Shown here: in pieces, positions 26,758-34,406 of the stretch | How positions within the stretch are numbered: position 1 is the first letter of the stretch | How the letters are laid out: each line of letters starts with the position of its first letter | Assembly (NCBI RefSeq): GCF_001547525.1 | Contig: NZ_CM003768.1 | Span: 434,001-498,000 of the forward strand | Length of the DNA stretch: 64,000 bases | Source of the DNA: Burkholderia anthina | GTDB taxonomy: Bacteria > Pseudomonadota > Gammaproteobacteria > Burkholderiales > Burkholderiaceae | Direction: 5' to 3' | Made by a program: the position numbers and the translations under genes | Notes under the pieces: generated by a model | The model's database searches: none | What the model was told of the DNA's origin: nothing | What the model saw: the letters and a program-made list of their open reading frames with translations, nothing else

Positions 26758-27441
26758 TTGGATACGCTGCTTCATTTCGTCAACCTTGTCCTGCATATCG
26801 ACGCTTTCCTCGGCGATTTCATTCGGCAATACGGCGCGTGGGTCTATCTCGTCCTGTTCCTGATCGTGTTCTGCGAGACGGGGCTCGTCGTCTTCCCGTT
26901 CCTGCCCGGCGATTCGCTGCTGTTCATCGGCGGCGCTTTCGCGGCGACGGGTGAAATGAACGTCGGCCTGCTGATCGTGCTGCTGCTCGTCGCGGCGATT
27001 ACCGGCAACACCGTGAACTACCTGATCGGCCGCTGGGTCGGCCCGAAGGTGTTCAATACGCATATCCCGGTGCTCGAGCGCTTCCTCGATCGCGCCGCGC
27101 TGCAGAAGACCCACTCGTTCTACGACAAGCACGGCGGCAAGACGATCGTGCTCGCGCGCTTCATTCCGGTCGTGCGCACGTTCGCGCCGTTCGTCGCGGG
27201 GGCGTCGTCGATGAGCGTCGCGCGCTTTCAGTTGTTCAACGTGATCGGCGCGCTGGTGTGGGTGCTGCTGCTCGTGCTGCTCGGCTATTTCTTCGGCAAC
27301 ATCCCGTTCGTCCGCCAGTACCTGAACGTGATCGTGCTGGTCGGGATCGGCGCGGCGATCGTGCCGGTCGCGCTCGGCGCGGTGTGGAAGCTCGTGCGCG
27401 GGCGGCGCTCGAACGGCGCGCCGAAGGCGGGCGGGCGCTGA
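26758..27441 (+). CDS. DedA-family membrane protein
   Basis: DedA proteins are thought to flip or move lipid carriers across the inner membrane. In Burkholderia one is needed for polymyxin resistance and lipid A modification (dbcA). The 227 residues start at a TTG (MDTLLHFVNLVLHID) with GAGGA eight bases upstream; the open frame upstream of it is only a shadow. The family signature is complete: FCETGLVVFPFLPGDSLLFIGGAFA, ARFIPVVRTFAPFVAGASSM, and several membrane spans, with a basic C-terminal tail. It is divergent from mutL. That this is the dbcA orthologue is likely but not proven. Confidence 0.9.
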   Translation: MDTLLHFVNLVLHIDAFLGDFIRQYGAWVYLVLFLIVFCETGLVVFPFLPGDSLLFIGGAFAATGEMNVGLLIVLLLVAAITGNTVNYLIGRWVGPKVFNTHIPVLERFLDRAALQKTHSFYDKHGGKTIVLARFIPVVRTFAPFVAGASSMSVARFQLFNVIGALVWVLLLVLLGYFFGNIPFVRQYLNVIVLVGIGAAIVPVALGAVWKLVRGRRSNGAPKAGGR

Positions 27442-27462
27442 CGCGACGCGCTTCGACGCAAT

Positions 27463-27493
27463 AAAAAAGCGTGGCGGCGGCCACGCTTTTTTT
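27463..27493. terminator. Bidirectional terminator between dedA and mscS-type genes
   Basis: GCGTGGC pairs with GCCACGC around GGCG, with six A residues before and seven T residues after the stem. It stops both converging genes. Confidence 0.9.
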
Positions 27494-27530
27494 CGTCCGC
27501 GCGGTTCGCCGTGCGGCTCGGCTGCTGCCG

Positions 27531-28343
27531 TCACGCGTTGCGTTGCGAGACCGGCGTTTCGGGCGTCGGATAGCCGGCTTCGCGGAACGTCTCCAGGATC
27601 ACGCGGTTGGTGTCGCAGTACACCTGCCAGTAGTTCTCCGGTTGAGTCGACGGGCGCACGAACAGCAGCGGGCCTTCCGGCGTGAACTGCAGCACGCCGA
27701 CGTCCGGTGCCGGCACTTTCAGCACGTTCGGCACCAGCTGGATCTGCGTCTTCAGGCGGTTGATCGCATCGGCCGCATCGACGCTGTTCGCGATCTTCGC
27801 GGTCAGGTCGACGCGGCGGTGCGGCGTCGCGCTGTAGTTCGCGATGTTGTCCGAGAAGATCTTGTTGTTGCCGACGATCGTCACGATGTTGTCGGCGGTG
27901 ATGATCGTCGTGCCGAACAGGCCGAGCTCCTTCACCGTGCCCGTGACGCCGCCCGCGCTGATCACGTCGCCGATCTTGAACGGGCGCAGCACCTGCATGA
28001 ACACGCCGGCGGCGAAATGCGCGAGCAGGCCGCCCCAGGCCGTGCCGATCGCGAGGCCGAGGCCGGCGAGCAGCGCAGCGAACGAGGTCGTCTGCACGCC
28101 GAAGATCTGCAGGATCGCGAGGATCAGCAGGATCGTCAGCAACACGCCGACGACGGAGGTCAGGTAGTCGGTGAGTGTCGGGTCGACCTTGCCGCTGCGG
28201 CGTACGACCTTGCCGAGCAGGCGCGTGCCGATGCGGATCGCCCAGCGGCCGACGAACCATAAGACGATCGCGGCGAGGAGGTTGAGGCCGAAGTCGAGGC
28301 CGCGGGTCATCAGGAATTGCTGGGCAGTGGCGAGATCGATCAT
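27531..28343 (-). CDS. Small-conductance mechanosensitive channel (MscS family)
   Basis: Opens under membrane tension to release solutes during osmotic downshock. The 270 residues hold three N-terminal membrane spans. The pore helix with the alternating Gly/Ala pattern is AALLAGLGLAIGTAWGGLLA near residue 95. The beta domain opens with RPFKIGDVISAGGVTGTVKE and NKIFSDNIANYS. The length is close to E. coli MscS (286). I chose the ATG at 28343, because 12 extra codons upstream have no membrane-like character. The 440 bases on its upstream side carry no gene. Confidence 0.9.
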   Translation of the reverse strand: MIDLATAQQFLMTRGLDFGLNLLAAIVLWFVGRWAIRIGTRLLGKVVRRSGKVDPTLTDYLTSVVGVLLTILLILAILQIFGVQTTSFAALLAGLGLAIGTAWGGLLAHFAAGVFMQVLRPFKIGDVISAGGVTGTVKELGLFGTTIITADNIVTIVGNNKIFSDNIANYSATPHRRVDLTAKIANSVDAADAINRLKTQIQLVPNVLKVPAPDVGVLQFTPEGPLLFVRPSTQPENYWQVYCDTNRVILETFREAGYPTPETPVSQRNA

Positions 28344-28783
28344 GCGTTCTCCGAAGTCAAGGGTAAAAGGGCGGCGCATGCACCGGAACGGGTGCGCTTT
28401 TATAACCTGACCGGCGAGCGGCGGGCAACCGGGCTGACATTGCTTGACGTAGTGAAAAACGGGCGGGACGTGGATGCGTGCGGCCCGTTTGAGGACGGCC
28501 TGTCGTGGCGCGCGGCGCGCGGCGGGCGTCGAGTGGCTTGCCGTGCTGCGCGGCCGTAAGTGCCGTCGAGGCGGGCGGTGTCGCCCTCGCCGAGATACTG
28601 CCCGACTGCACTTCGATCGGTTCGAGCGGAATCTTGCCGGGGTTCGCCGGACGATGCGTCGTGCCGAGCGGGATGTCGGTCGGCTGGTTTTCAGTCAGAT
28701 CGCGCCGCGGTGGCCGACGATGGCGCGGTGCTCGCGGCGAGGGCGATGCACGACGGGCAGCGGACGACGTTCGACGATGGGCA
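28344..28783. other. Gene-free stretch between the mscS-type gene and cysC
   Basis: I find no gene here on either strand. The short open frames have no ribosome sites and read as Arg/Ala-rich shadow translations. It is the 5' side of the channel gene and the 3' side of cysC, so it must hold the channel promoter, which I could not pin down. Confidence 0.5.
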
Positions 28784-29380
28784 TCAGCCGTTCAACGGCA
28801 ATTTGCGCATGATCGCGTGCACGCATTCCAGCGGACCTGCCTCGCCCGTGCGCACATGCACGTCGGGCGATACCGGCTGCTCGTAGATCGATTCGATGCC
28901 GGTGAACTGCCGAAGGGTCCCTTGCCTTGCCCGCGCGTAGAGCCCTTTGGGGTCGCGCGCTTCCGCCACGTCCAGCGCGACGTCGACGAAGACTTCGAAG
29001 AACATGCCCTGCGGAAAACGTGCGCGCGCTTTGGCGCGTGCCTCGCGAAACGGCGAGATCTGGGCAACGATGACGACGAGCCCGGCATCCACCATCAGGC
29101 GCGCGACCTCGGCTGTCCGACGAATGTTCTCGTGGCGGTCTGCGTCGCTGAATCCGAGGTCCTGATTCAATCCTTCGCGAAGCCGATCGCCGTCCAGCAG
29201 AAAAGTCCGCAGACCGCGCGCATCGAGTTGCTGCTTCAGCAGGTTCGAGAGCGTCGATTTGCCGGCGCCGGAGATACCGGTGAGCCATACCACGAAGGCA
29301 TGGTCCTGCTTCATGCTGGAAAGCACGGATGGATCGCGCGTGAGCGTGACAGGGGGAGAACTGGGGAGATCTTGAGCCAT
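28784..29380 (-). CDS. cysC: Adenylylsulfate kinase
   Basis: Phosphorylates APS to PAPS, the sulfate donor for reduction or for sulfotransferases. The 198 residues contain the P-loop WLTGISGAGKSTLSNLL near residue 35, the APS-binding LDGDRLREGLNQDLGFSDAD with ENIRR, the IVAQISPFREAR stretch, and VFVDVALDVAEARDPKGLY. It stands alone: no cysD, cysN, cysH or sulfotransferase is next to it. It has its own promoter-like site in an AT-rich leader. A role in making PAPS for a sulfated product is as likely as assimilation; the sequence does not decide. Confidence 0.92.
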   Translation of the reverse strand: MAQDLPSSPPVTLTRDPSVLSSMKQDHAFVVWLTGISGAGKSTLSNLLKQQLDARGLRTFLLDGDRLREGLNQDLGFSDADRHENIRRTAEVARLMVDAGLVVIVAQISPFREARAKARARFPQGMFFEVFVDVALDVAEARDPKGLYARARQGTLRQFTGIESIYEQPVSPDVHVRTGEAGPLECVHAIMRKLPLNG

Positions 29381-29445
29381 CTCGGATTCGATGTGCCGGT
29401 AACGGCCTCGTACTTTAATTGTGAAGCGGATTCATCCGTCGGCGA

Positions 29446-29474
29446 ATTGTAGCGGTGCTTTTCAAAATTGGTAA
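29446..29474 (-). promoter_or_regulatory. Probable sigma-70 promoter of cysC
   Basis: On the minus strand TTACCA (29474-29469) and TACAAT (29451-29446) are separated by 17 bases and lie 66 bases upstream of the cysC start. Both are four- to five-base matches to consensus, in the most AT-rich patch around. Confidence 0.55.
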
Positions 29475-29915
29475 CTTGAATATTTTAATCAGGAATAAAC
29501 GTTCGCCTTCAGTCGCCGTGACGGCGTGCGAGCATCGCCCGCACGGTAATGATTGCCGATGCGCCGTAATAATTCGAAATGAATGCGTGTCGCTGACAGG
29601 GTTCTCGACCGTGTGTCGATTATTGCCGTGGTTCCCGGTCGGGATGAATCGCAAGGGTATCGATTTTTTTATTCAGCGAAAACTGTGCTAGTGCGCAGCA
29701 TCCGCTTTCGCCATGCGACTCCGTCGCTCATTATCGAATTGGGGAATTATCCGAGGCGTTTGCCCGATCGTATTCGTCGAGCGACGATTCGTATCGCTTT
29801 CGATTGATCTGGCAGTACCGGGCGTCGGCCCGGCGCAACCGGATCGGCGAAACGGCCGTATCGCACCGAAGTACTCGCCACCTGGACGCGCTCGATTCGT
29901 CAGGACTGCGGCATG
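29475..29915. other. AT-rich gene-free stretch
   Basis: This interval is clearly lower in GC than its flanks up to about 29.8 kb. I see no frame with a ribosome site or family likeness. It lies upstream of cysC and downstream of the amidotransferase. The base composition suggests old foreign or decaying DNA, but there is no recognisable remnant. Confidence 0.45.
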
Positions 29916-30749
29916 TCACTTGTGCCGCGGCCCGAACGGCCGCTGCTGCACGTCGGCGCCGTGCGCGACGATCGCCATCCCCTCCGGCACTTCCTCCCAC
30001 GCGCCGCGCAGGTCGACGAGCGGTTCCGACACGACCATGAACGCGTCGTCGCCGGCTTCGGCGATGCGCGGGTTATGTGGATACAGCTCGTGCAGATGCT
30101 TGAATGACGTGCTGTGGAACAGCGAGCGCGATTGCCGTTCGCTCGAATAGCGCACCGCGACGATCCGTTCGCCGTCGGTCGCGCAGATCGTCATGTTCAG
30201 CGGGTCGGTGACGCGATGCCGCGCGGCGGTTTCCTCGACCACGCCGACCATCCGTTCGAGCGCCGGCAGCGGCGCCTGCTCGAGACCGTACGTGAGCGCG
30301 AGGCGGAACATCAGCTCGGAGTCGGTCGAGCCTTCGAGCGTCGGGAACAGCGCGGGATCGACCTTCATCGTCAGGTCGCGACGCAACTTGTGGAAGTCGC
30401 GGATCAGCCCGTTGTGCGCGAACAGCCAGCGGCCGTGGCGGAACGGATGGCAGTTGGTTTCCTGCACGGGCGTATCGGTCGCCGCGCGAATGTGCGCGAT
30501 GAACATCCGCGAGCGGATCGCACGCGCGGCTTCGCGCAGGTTGCGATCGTTCCATGCGGGATGCACGGAGCGATAGCGGAACGGGAGTTCGTCGGGATGC
30601 CCGTACCAGCCGATGCCGAAGCCGTCGCCGTTGGTGGTCGTGGCGCCCAGCTCCGAATGCAGGCTCTGGTCGATCAGCGAATGCTTCGCGCGGAACAACA
30701 CGGTTTCCAGATGGATCGGATTACCCGTATAGGCGAGCCAGCGGCACAT
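29916..30749 (-). CDS. Class II glutamine amidotransferase (YafJ/EgtC type)
   Basis: An Ntn-hydrolase that releases ammonia from glutamine. The 277 residues start MCRWLAYTGNPI: after Met removal Cys becomes the N-terminal nucleophile, the hallmark of the class. Further family blocks are TTNGDGFGIGWYG, RMFIAHIRAATDTPVQETNCHPF (with the substrate-binding Arg) and LFAHNGLIRDFH. It lacks a synthase domain, so the ammonia acceptor is unknown. The relative EgtC works in ergothioneine synthesis, but no egt genes are nearby. AGGAGC precedes the ATG by about six bases. Longer upstream open frame is not supported. Confidence 0.88.
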   Translation of the reverse strand: MCRWLAYTGNPIHLETVLFRAKHSLIDQSLHSELGATTTNGDGFGIGWYGHPDELPFRYRSVHPAWNDRNLREAARAIRSRMFIAHIRAATDTPVQETNCHPFRHGRWLFAHNGLIRDFHKLRRDLTMKVDPALFPTLEGSTDSELMFRLALTYGLEQAPLPALERMVGVVEETAARHRVTDPLNMTICATDGERIVAVRYSSERQSRSLFHSTSFKHLHELYPHNPRIAEAGDDAFMVVSEPLVDLRGAWEEVPEGMAIVAHGADVQQRPFGPRHK

Positions 30750-30950
30750 GGAGCGCTCCTTCACGATGTATCGTTCGCGCATGGTAGCCGACTGAGCGGC
30801 GTTGCCGCATCGAGGCGCGTCACCGGCAATCGTCATACATGGCCGCCGCATAGGCGCGATGGACCACCGTGCGGCCACACTGCGGGCGTGACGCAACGCA
30901 GCCGTTCGACGCTGCGGTGCGGCACGACGGCAGTGCCGCACCGCGTCGGC

Positions 30951-31280
30951 TCAGTCGCCGAGCGCGTCCATCACACGCGCCGAATAGACGAGCGCCGCGC
31001 CGGCATTCAACGCAATCGCGACGCCGAGCGCTTCCGCCACTTCCTCCCGGGTCGCGCCATGCTTGGCCGCTTCGGCCGTGTGCACGGCGATGCAGCCGTC
31101 GCAGCGCGTCGTGACGGCCACCGCGAGCGCGATCAGCTCGCGCGTTTTCGCGTCGAGATGGCCGGTTTTGGCCCCGGCGCCGGACAGCGCCTGGTAGCCG
31201 GCCAGCGTGTCGGGCGACAGCTTGGCGATGTCGCCGATACGCGTCGAGAGCTCCTTCCGGTATTCGTTCCAGTTCAGCAT
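30951..31280 (-). CDS. AhpD-like / carboxymuconolactone decarboxylase family protein
   Basis: A 109-residue helical protein with the redox motif TTRCDGCIAVHTAEA near residue 58 (CxxC with a His four residues on), as in AhpD alkyl hydroperoxide reductases. It likely acts as a peroxidase or disulphide reductase. The start at MLNWNEYRKEL has AGGA upstream; 37 further open codons upstream are not supported. It is divergent from the remains of an AraC-type regulator, which probably once controlled it. If so, its own regulation has been lost here. Confidence 0.85.
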   Translation of the reverse strand: MLNWNEYRKELSTRIGDIAKLSPDTLAGYQALSGAGAKTGHLDAKTRELIALAVAVTTRCDGCIAVHTAEAAKHGATREEVAEALGVAIALNAGAALVYSARVMDALGD

Positions 31281-31410
31281 GATGCGTCCTTTTTCGAGAA
31301 GAGTGACGAGCGCGGCGGCTGCCGCGATCTCGGGCGAAGCAAGGCTATTCTGATCGCTCTCGATAAGGGTTTCGATAGGCGGGAGTGTCAATTTTTAGCG
31401 CAATCGTCTC

Positions 31411-31780
31411 ATGGATGCATTGAGTCAACTGCTGTCGCTGGGTCGCAGCCATGTCGAGCTCGACGTGCGCTGCCTGCTCGACGGCCTGGTTCGCGATGCC
31501 GCACGGCCCGCTGCCGCCCGGCGAGGCGGCGTTCCACCTGGCGCCGGCTGGAACCTGCCGGCTGCGTGTCGCCGACGCACGCACGTTGCAACGCTCTGAC
31601 GGCGATTTCGTGCTGTTTCCCGGCGCGGACGACGTGTTCATGCTCGCGTGCCGATGCGCGGCTCGGCCCGCCGGGCCAGGCCGTGCTGCAGGCGCCGGCG
31701 CAACCGTGGACGGTCGAACCGCTCGGCGCCGCGGCCGCGATGTCGCGCGCCGAAGCTGCTACCATGCGCAAAACGCAGTT
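31411..31780 (+). pseudogene. AraC-family regulator, N-terminal cupin part only, frameshifted
   Basis: The first 25 codons (MDALSQLLSLGRSHVELDV) are typical of AraC regulators with a cupin sensor domain. Near 31486 the reading continues only in the next frame (FAMPHGPLPPGEAAFHLAPA, then LQRSDGDFVLFPGADDVF). Near 31640 it shifts again (ADARLGPPGQAVLQAPAQPW). The DNA-binding C-terminus is missing altogether; the YiaA-like gene begins soon after. So the gene has two frameshifts and a large 3' deletion. It faces the AhpD-like gene, its probable former target. Confidence 0.75.
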
Positions 31781-31823
31781 CAACGACAACGATTTCGAAC
31801 AACAAGAAAGAGAGGGCAAAGCA

Positions 31824-32267
31824 ATGAACCAGACCACCATCCAGCAACCGTCGTTCGCGTTCGTGGCCGCGTCGTGGGCCGCGCTGCTCGCCGGTTTCGC
31901 GGCATTCCTGATCGGGCTCTGGAACGCCGGCATGCAGCTCAACGAGAAGGGCTACTACTTCACCGTGCTGGTGTTCGGCCTCTATGCGGCGATCTCGCTG
32001 CAGAAGAGCGTGCGCGACCGCGCGGAAGGCATTCCCGTCACCGGCATCTACTACGGCCTCAGCTGGATCGCGCTGCTGCTGTCGATCGCGCTGCTGATCG
32101 TCGGCCTCTTCAACGCGACGCTGCAATTGAGCGAGAAGGGCTTTTACGCGATGTCGTTCGTGCTCGCGCTGTTCGGCTCGGTGGCCGTGCAGAAGAACAC
32201 GCGCGACTTGCAGGACGCGAAGCCGCGCTATACCGACGCGGATTCCGCGCCGTCGATTCAGGAATAA
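31824..32267 (+). CDS. YiaA/YiaB-family inner membrane protein
   Basis: A 147-residue membrane protein. It is built from two copies of a pair of spans: VAASWAALLAGFAAFLIGLWN with LNEKGYYFTVLVFGLYAAIS, and GLSWIALLLSIALLIVGLFN with LSEKGFYAMSFVLALFGSVA. The two halves are plainly related (WNAGMQLNEKGYY against FNATLQLSEKGFY), and each ends in a QK motif before a charged loop. The function of the family is unknown. It starts behind the AraC remnant with a weak AGGG ribosome site, so its promoter may lie within that remnant. Confidence 0.85.
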   Translation: MNQTTIQQPSFAFVAASWAALLAGFAAFLIGLWNAGMQLNEKGYYFTVLVFGLYAAISLQKSVRDRAEGIPVTGIYYGLSWIALLLSIALLIVGLFNATLQLSEKGFYAMSFVLALFGSVAVQKNTRDLQDAKPRYTDADSAPSIQE

Positions 32268-32274
32268 CGGCGCG

Positions 32275-32720
32275 CGCGGCGGGCGCCGGATCGACTTCGT
32301 CGAGATCGGCGCGAACACCGGCTACGACGAAGCGAGGAACGACGGCTTCGATCGCGTCGACGCGTCGCGTTGCGACATCGTCGGATTCTGCGATGCCGAT
32401 TGCCGGCCGGCCCGCGACTGGCTCGAGCACCTGCTCGCGCCGTTCGCGCGCGACGCGATCACCTGTCGCGGTGGCGGGGCGGACCGGCCATGCACCCAAC
32501 GTGTACGCGATCGACCGCGGCAACCATACCGTGTTGTGGATCGACGCCCGGGGCGATGCGGCGGTGGTTGCTGGACGGCTCGATTCACGCGGCAATCGGC
32601 CGGGCGCGTTGCGGGATGCGCTGAATCGTCCGGCGGGGATGGTCGTCGCGCCGAACGGCGATCTGCTGGTCGAAGTCGGTGACGACGGAATCGTGCGATG
32701 GCGCGCGTCGGGCGCGCCGT
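32275..32720 (+). pseudogene. Gene fossils: glycosyltransferase-2 piece fused to an NHL-repeat piece
   Basis: From 32290 one frame reads IDFVEIGANTGYDEARNDGF and then VGFCDADCRPARDWLEHLL, which looks like the donor-binding part of a family 2 glycosyltransferase. Near 32465 the sense continues in a different frame as NVYAIDRGNHTVLWIDARGD, then RPAGMVVAPNGDLLVEVGDD. That is one blade and a half of an NHL-repeat beta-propeller. Neither has a start or a proper end. They look like leftovers of two unrelated genes joined by deletion. Confidence 0.45.
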
Positions 32721-32876
32721 GGCGCAGGTGCCGGTTGCGGCGGCGACGTCCGAAGGGGCCGTGGAGGCAAACTTGCGGCAGCCGTGAGGGGCAGCGCGAT
32801 CGAGGTTTGCGGGGGGCTTCATCGGCGCTGGCGGGTCTCAGCGAAGGGCGTCCAACGCGGCAAAGGCGACAGACGC

Positions 32877-32906
32877 AAAAAAGCCTCCGCGAGGGAGGCT
32901 TTTTTG
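32877..32906. terminator. Terminator downstream of tRNA-Lys
   Basis: GCCTCC pairs with GGAGGC around a short loop, flanked by six A residues and by six T residues, so it can work both ways. It lies just beyond the 3' end of the minus-strand tRNA gene. Confidence 0.85.
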
Positions 32907-32922
32907 CACTATCGAAGATAGT

Positions 32923-32999
32923 TGGTAGGGTGGGAGGGACTCGAACCCTCGACTCTCTGATTAAAAGTCAGATACTCTAACCAACTGAGTTACCACCCC
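32923..32999 (-). tRNA. tRNA-Lys (anticodon TTT)
   Basis: Read on the minus strand the cloverleaf is complete. The acceptor stem is GGGGTGG with CCACCCT, so the first pair is G-U. The D stem is ACTC/GAGT, the anticodon stem TCTGA/TCAGA with loop CTTTTAA (anticodon TTT), and the T stem GAGGG/CCCTC with loop TTCGAGT. Discriminator A and an encoded CCA follow. A perfect sigma-70 promoter lies 63 bases upstream. I see no integrase or att-site duplication here, though the gene fossils end close to its 3' side. Confidence 0.96.
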
Positions 33000-33062
33000 A
33001 CGTTCTTGAAACCTGCTGGTTCGTTGCCTCGACAACTTGGGCAGCGACCTAAAGAGCAAAAG

Positions 33063-33091
33063 ATTATAGCGACGGGTTGATGGACTGTCAA
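33063..33091 (-). promoter_or_regulatory. Consensus sigma-70 promoter of tRNA-Lys
   Basis: On the minus strand TTGACA (33091-33086) and TATAAT (33068-33063) are exact consensus hexamers separated by exactly 17 bases. This is the best promoter in the window. It starts right after the cpoB stop, so the tRNA is transcribed independently of the tol operon. Confidence 0.92.
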
Positions 33092-33107
33092 CAACGCGCC
33101 ACGATAA

Positions 33108-33857
33108 TTATTTGATCGTTTCGAGCTTGCCCTGCGCCGTCTGCGCCGCGTTCGACCCGGCGTACTGCGACACGACCTGCTCGAACGTCTTCTTCGCGGC
33201 CGCCTTCTGGCCTTGTTCGAGCTGGTTCGTGCCGATCGCCACGAGAGCGTCGGCCGCGCGCGGATGTTGCGGGAACTTGCTGACGATCCCTTGCCACGTC
33301 GCGGTCGAACCACGGTAGTCGCGCAGCGCGTATTGCGCGTTGCCGTACCAGTACTGCGCGGTCGGCTGATAGGGGCTCTGCGGATACTTCGCGATGAACG
33401 CGCGGAACGAAGCCGCCGCCGCCTTGAAGTTGCCGTTGCGGAACTGCTGCTGCGCCGCGCTGAGCGCATCCGTTTCACCCGGCTGCACGGTGCCTTCGAC
33501 ACCATCGATCGTCGCCTGCTGCGGCTCGAACTTCTTGAGCCGCGTGTCGAGATCCTGGTAGTACTCCTTCTGCTGCCGCTCGAGCGTCGTCAGCCGGTTC
33601 GTCAGATCCTCGTTCTCGCCGCGCAGCGTCGCGACCTGCTGGTTCAGCTGGTCGATACGGCCGGATTGATCGAGGATCGTACGCTGGGCGGCCGACAACT
33701 GGCTCGACAGGTTGTCGCTCTTGCTGCGCAGATCGAGCACGGCGCGGCGCGCCTCGTTGTCGTCGAACATGCCGGCGTGCGCCGGCGCGGCCGACCACGC
33801 CGCGCCCGCGACGCAGAATGCTGCGGCAACGCGCAGCCAGGTTGAACGGTGCGTCAT
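33108..33857 (-). CDS. cpoB: Cell division coordinator CpoB (YbgF)
   Basis: A periplasmic protein that couples the Tol-Pal machine to peptidoglycan synthesis at the septum. The 249 residues begin with a signal peptide cut after AHAG or nearby (AAWSAAPAHAGMFDD). A coiled-coil segment rich in Gln/Leu (residues about 45-115) trimerises the protein. Then come tetratricopeptide repeats (FRNGNFKAAAASFRAFIAKYP, WYGNAQYALRDYRGSTATWQG). It is the last gene of the operon, 19 bases after pal. Confidence 0.94.
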   Translation of the reverse strand: MTHRSTWLRVAAAFCVAGAAWSAAPAHAGMFDDNEARRAVLDLRSKSDNLSSQLSAAQRTILDQSGRIDQLNQQVATLRGENEDLTNRLTTLERQQKEYYQDLDTRLKKFEPQQATIDGVEGTVQPGETDALSAAQQQFRNGNFKAAAASFRAFIAKYPQSPYQPTAQYWYGNAQYALRDYRGSTATWQGIVSKFPQHPRAADALVAIGTNQLEQGQKAAAKKTFEQVVSQYAGSNAAQTAQGKLETIK

Positions 33858-33876
33858 ACGGCGATTCTTCCGTTAC

Positions 33877-34389
33877 TTACTGTTGGTAGACGAGGTCGGC
33901 GCGACGGTTCTGCGCCCACGATGCTTCGTCGTGACCCGTTGCCTGCGGCTTTTCCTTGCCGAGGCTCACGGCTTCCATCTGCGAGTCGTTCACGCCGAGC
34001 AGCGCCATCGCACGGCGGACGGCTTCCGCACGCTTCTGGCCCAGCGCGAGGTTGTACTCGCTCGTGCCTCGTTCGTCGGTGTTGCCCTGGATCAGCACGT
34101 GACGCTGCGGGTGGCTCTTCAGGTACTGCGCGTGCTGCTGCATCAGCGGCTGGTACTCGTCCTTCACCGAATAGCTGTCGAAGTCGAAGTAGATGCTGCG
34201 CTTCGCGAGCGGGCTGTTCGGATCGTTCAGCGGGTCGACGTTCACTTGCGCGACGTTGTCGGCGCTCGGCTGCGTGCTGACTGCGCCCGCGTTGTTTGCC
34301 TTGTCGTCGAGCTTCACACCCGACTTGCACGCGGCGAGCGCGCTGATCATCATCACGGCCAGGGCCAGACGAGCTTTATTCGACATCAT
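33877..34389 (-). CDS. pal: Peptidoglycan-associated lipoprotein Pal
   Basis: An outer-membrane lipoprotein that ties the outer membrane to the wall and to TolB. The 170 residues start MMSNKARLALAVMMISALAACK, a lipoprotein signal with the lipobox LAAC. The OmpA-like wall-binding domain contains SIYFDFDSYSVKDEYQPLM and IQGNTDERGTSEYNLALGQK, with the conserved Asp and Arg that hold diaminopimelate. The start has AGGAGAG at a good distance. A second ATG directly follows, so the start could be one codon later. The tolB stop is 17 bases upstream. Confidence 0.96.
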   Translation of the reverse strand: MMSNKARLALAVMMISALAACKSGVKLDDKANNAGAVSTQPSADNVAQVNVDPLNDPNSPLAKRSIYFDFDSYSVKDEYQPLMQQHAQYLKSHPQRHVLIQGNTDERGTSEYNLALGQKRAEAVRRAMALLGVNDSQMEAVSLGKEKPQATGHDEASWAQNRRADLVYQQ

Positions 34390-34406
34390 GGTTACTCTCC
34401 TTGTGG

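Noticed and set aside
29475..29915. Small genes in the AT-rich stretch upstream of cysC
   Set aside because: The 60-80 codon frames have no ribosome site, no hydrophobic or domain pattern, and mixed composition.
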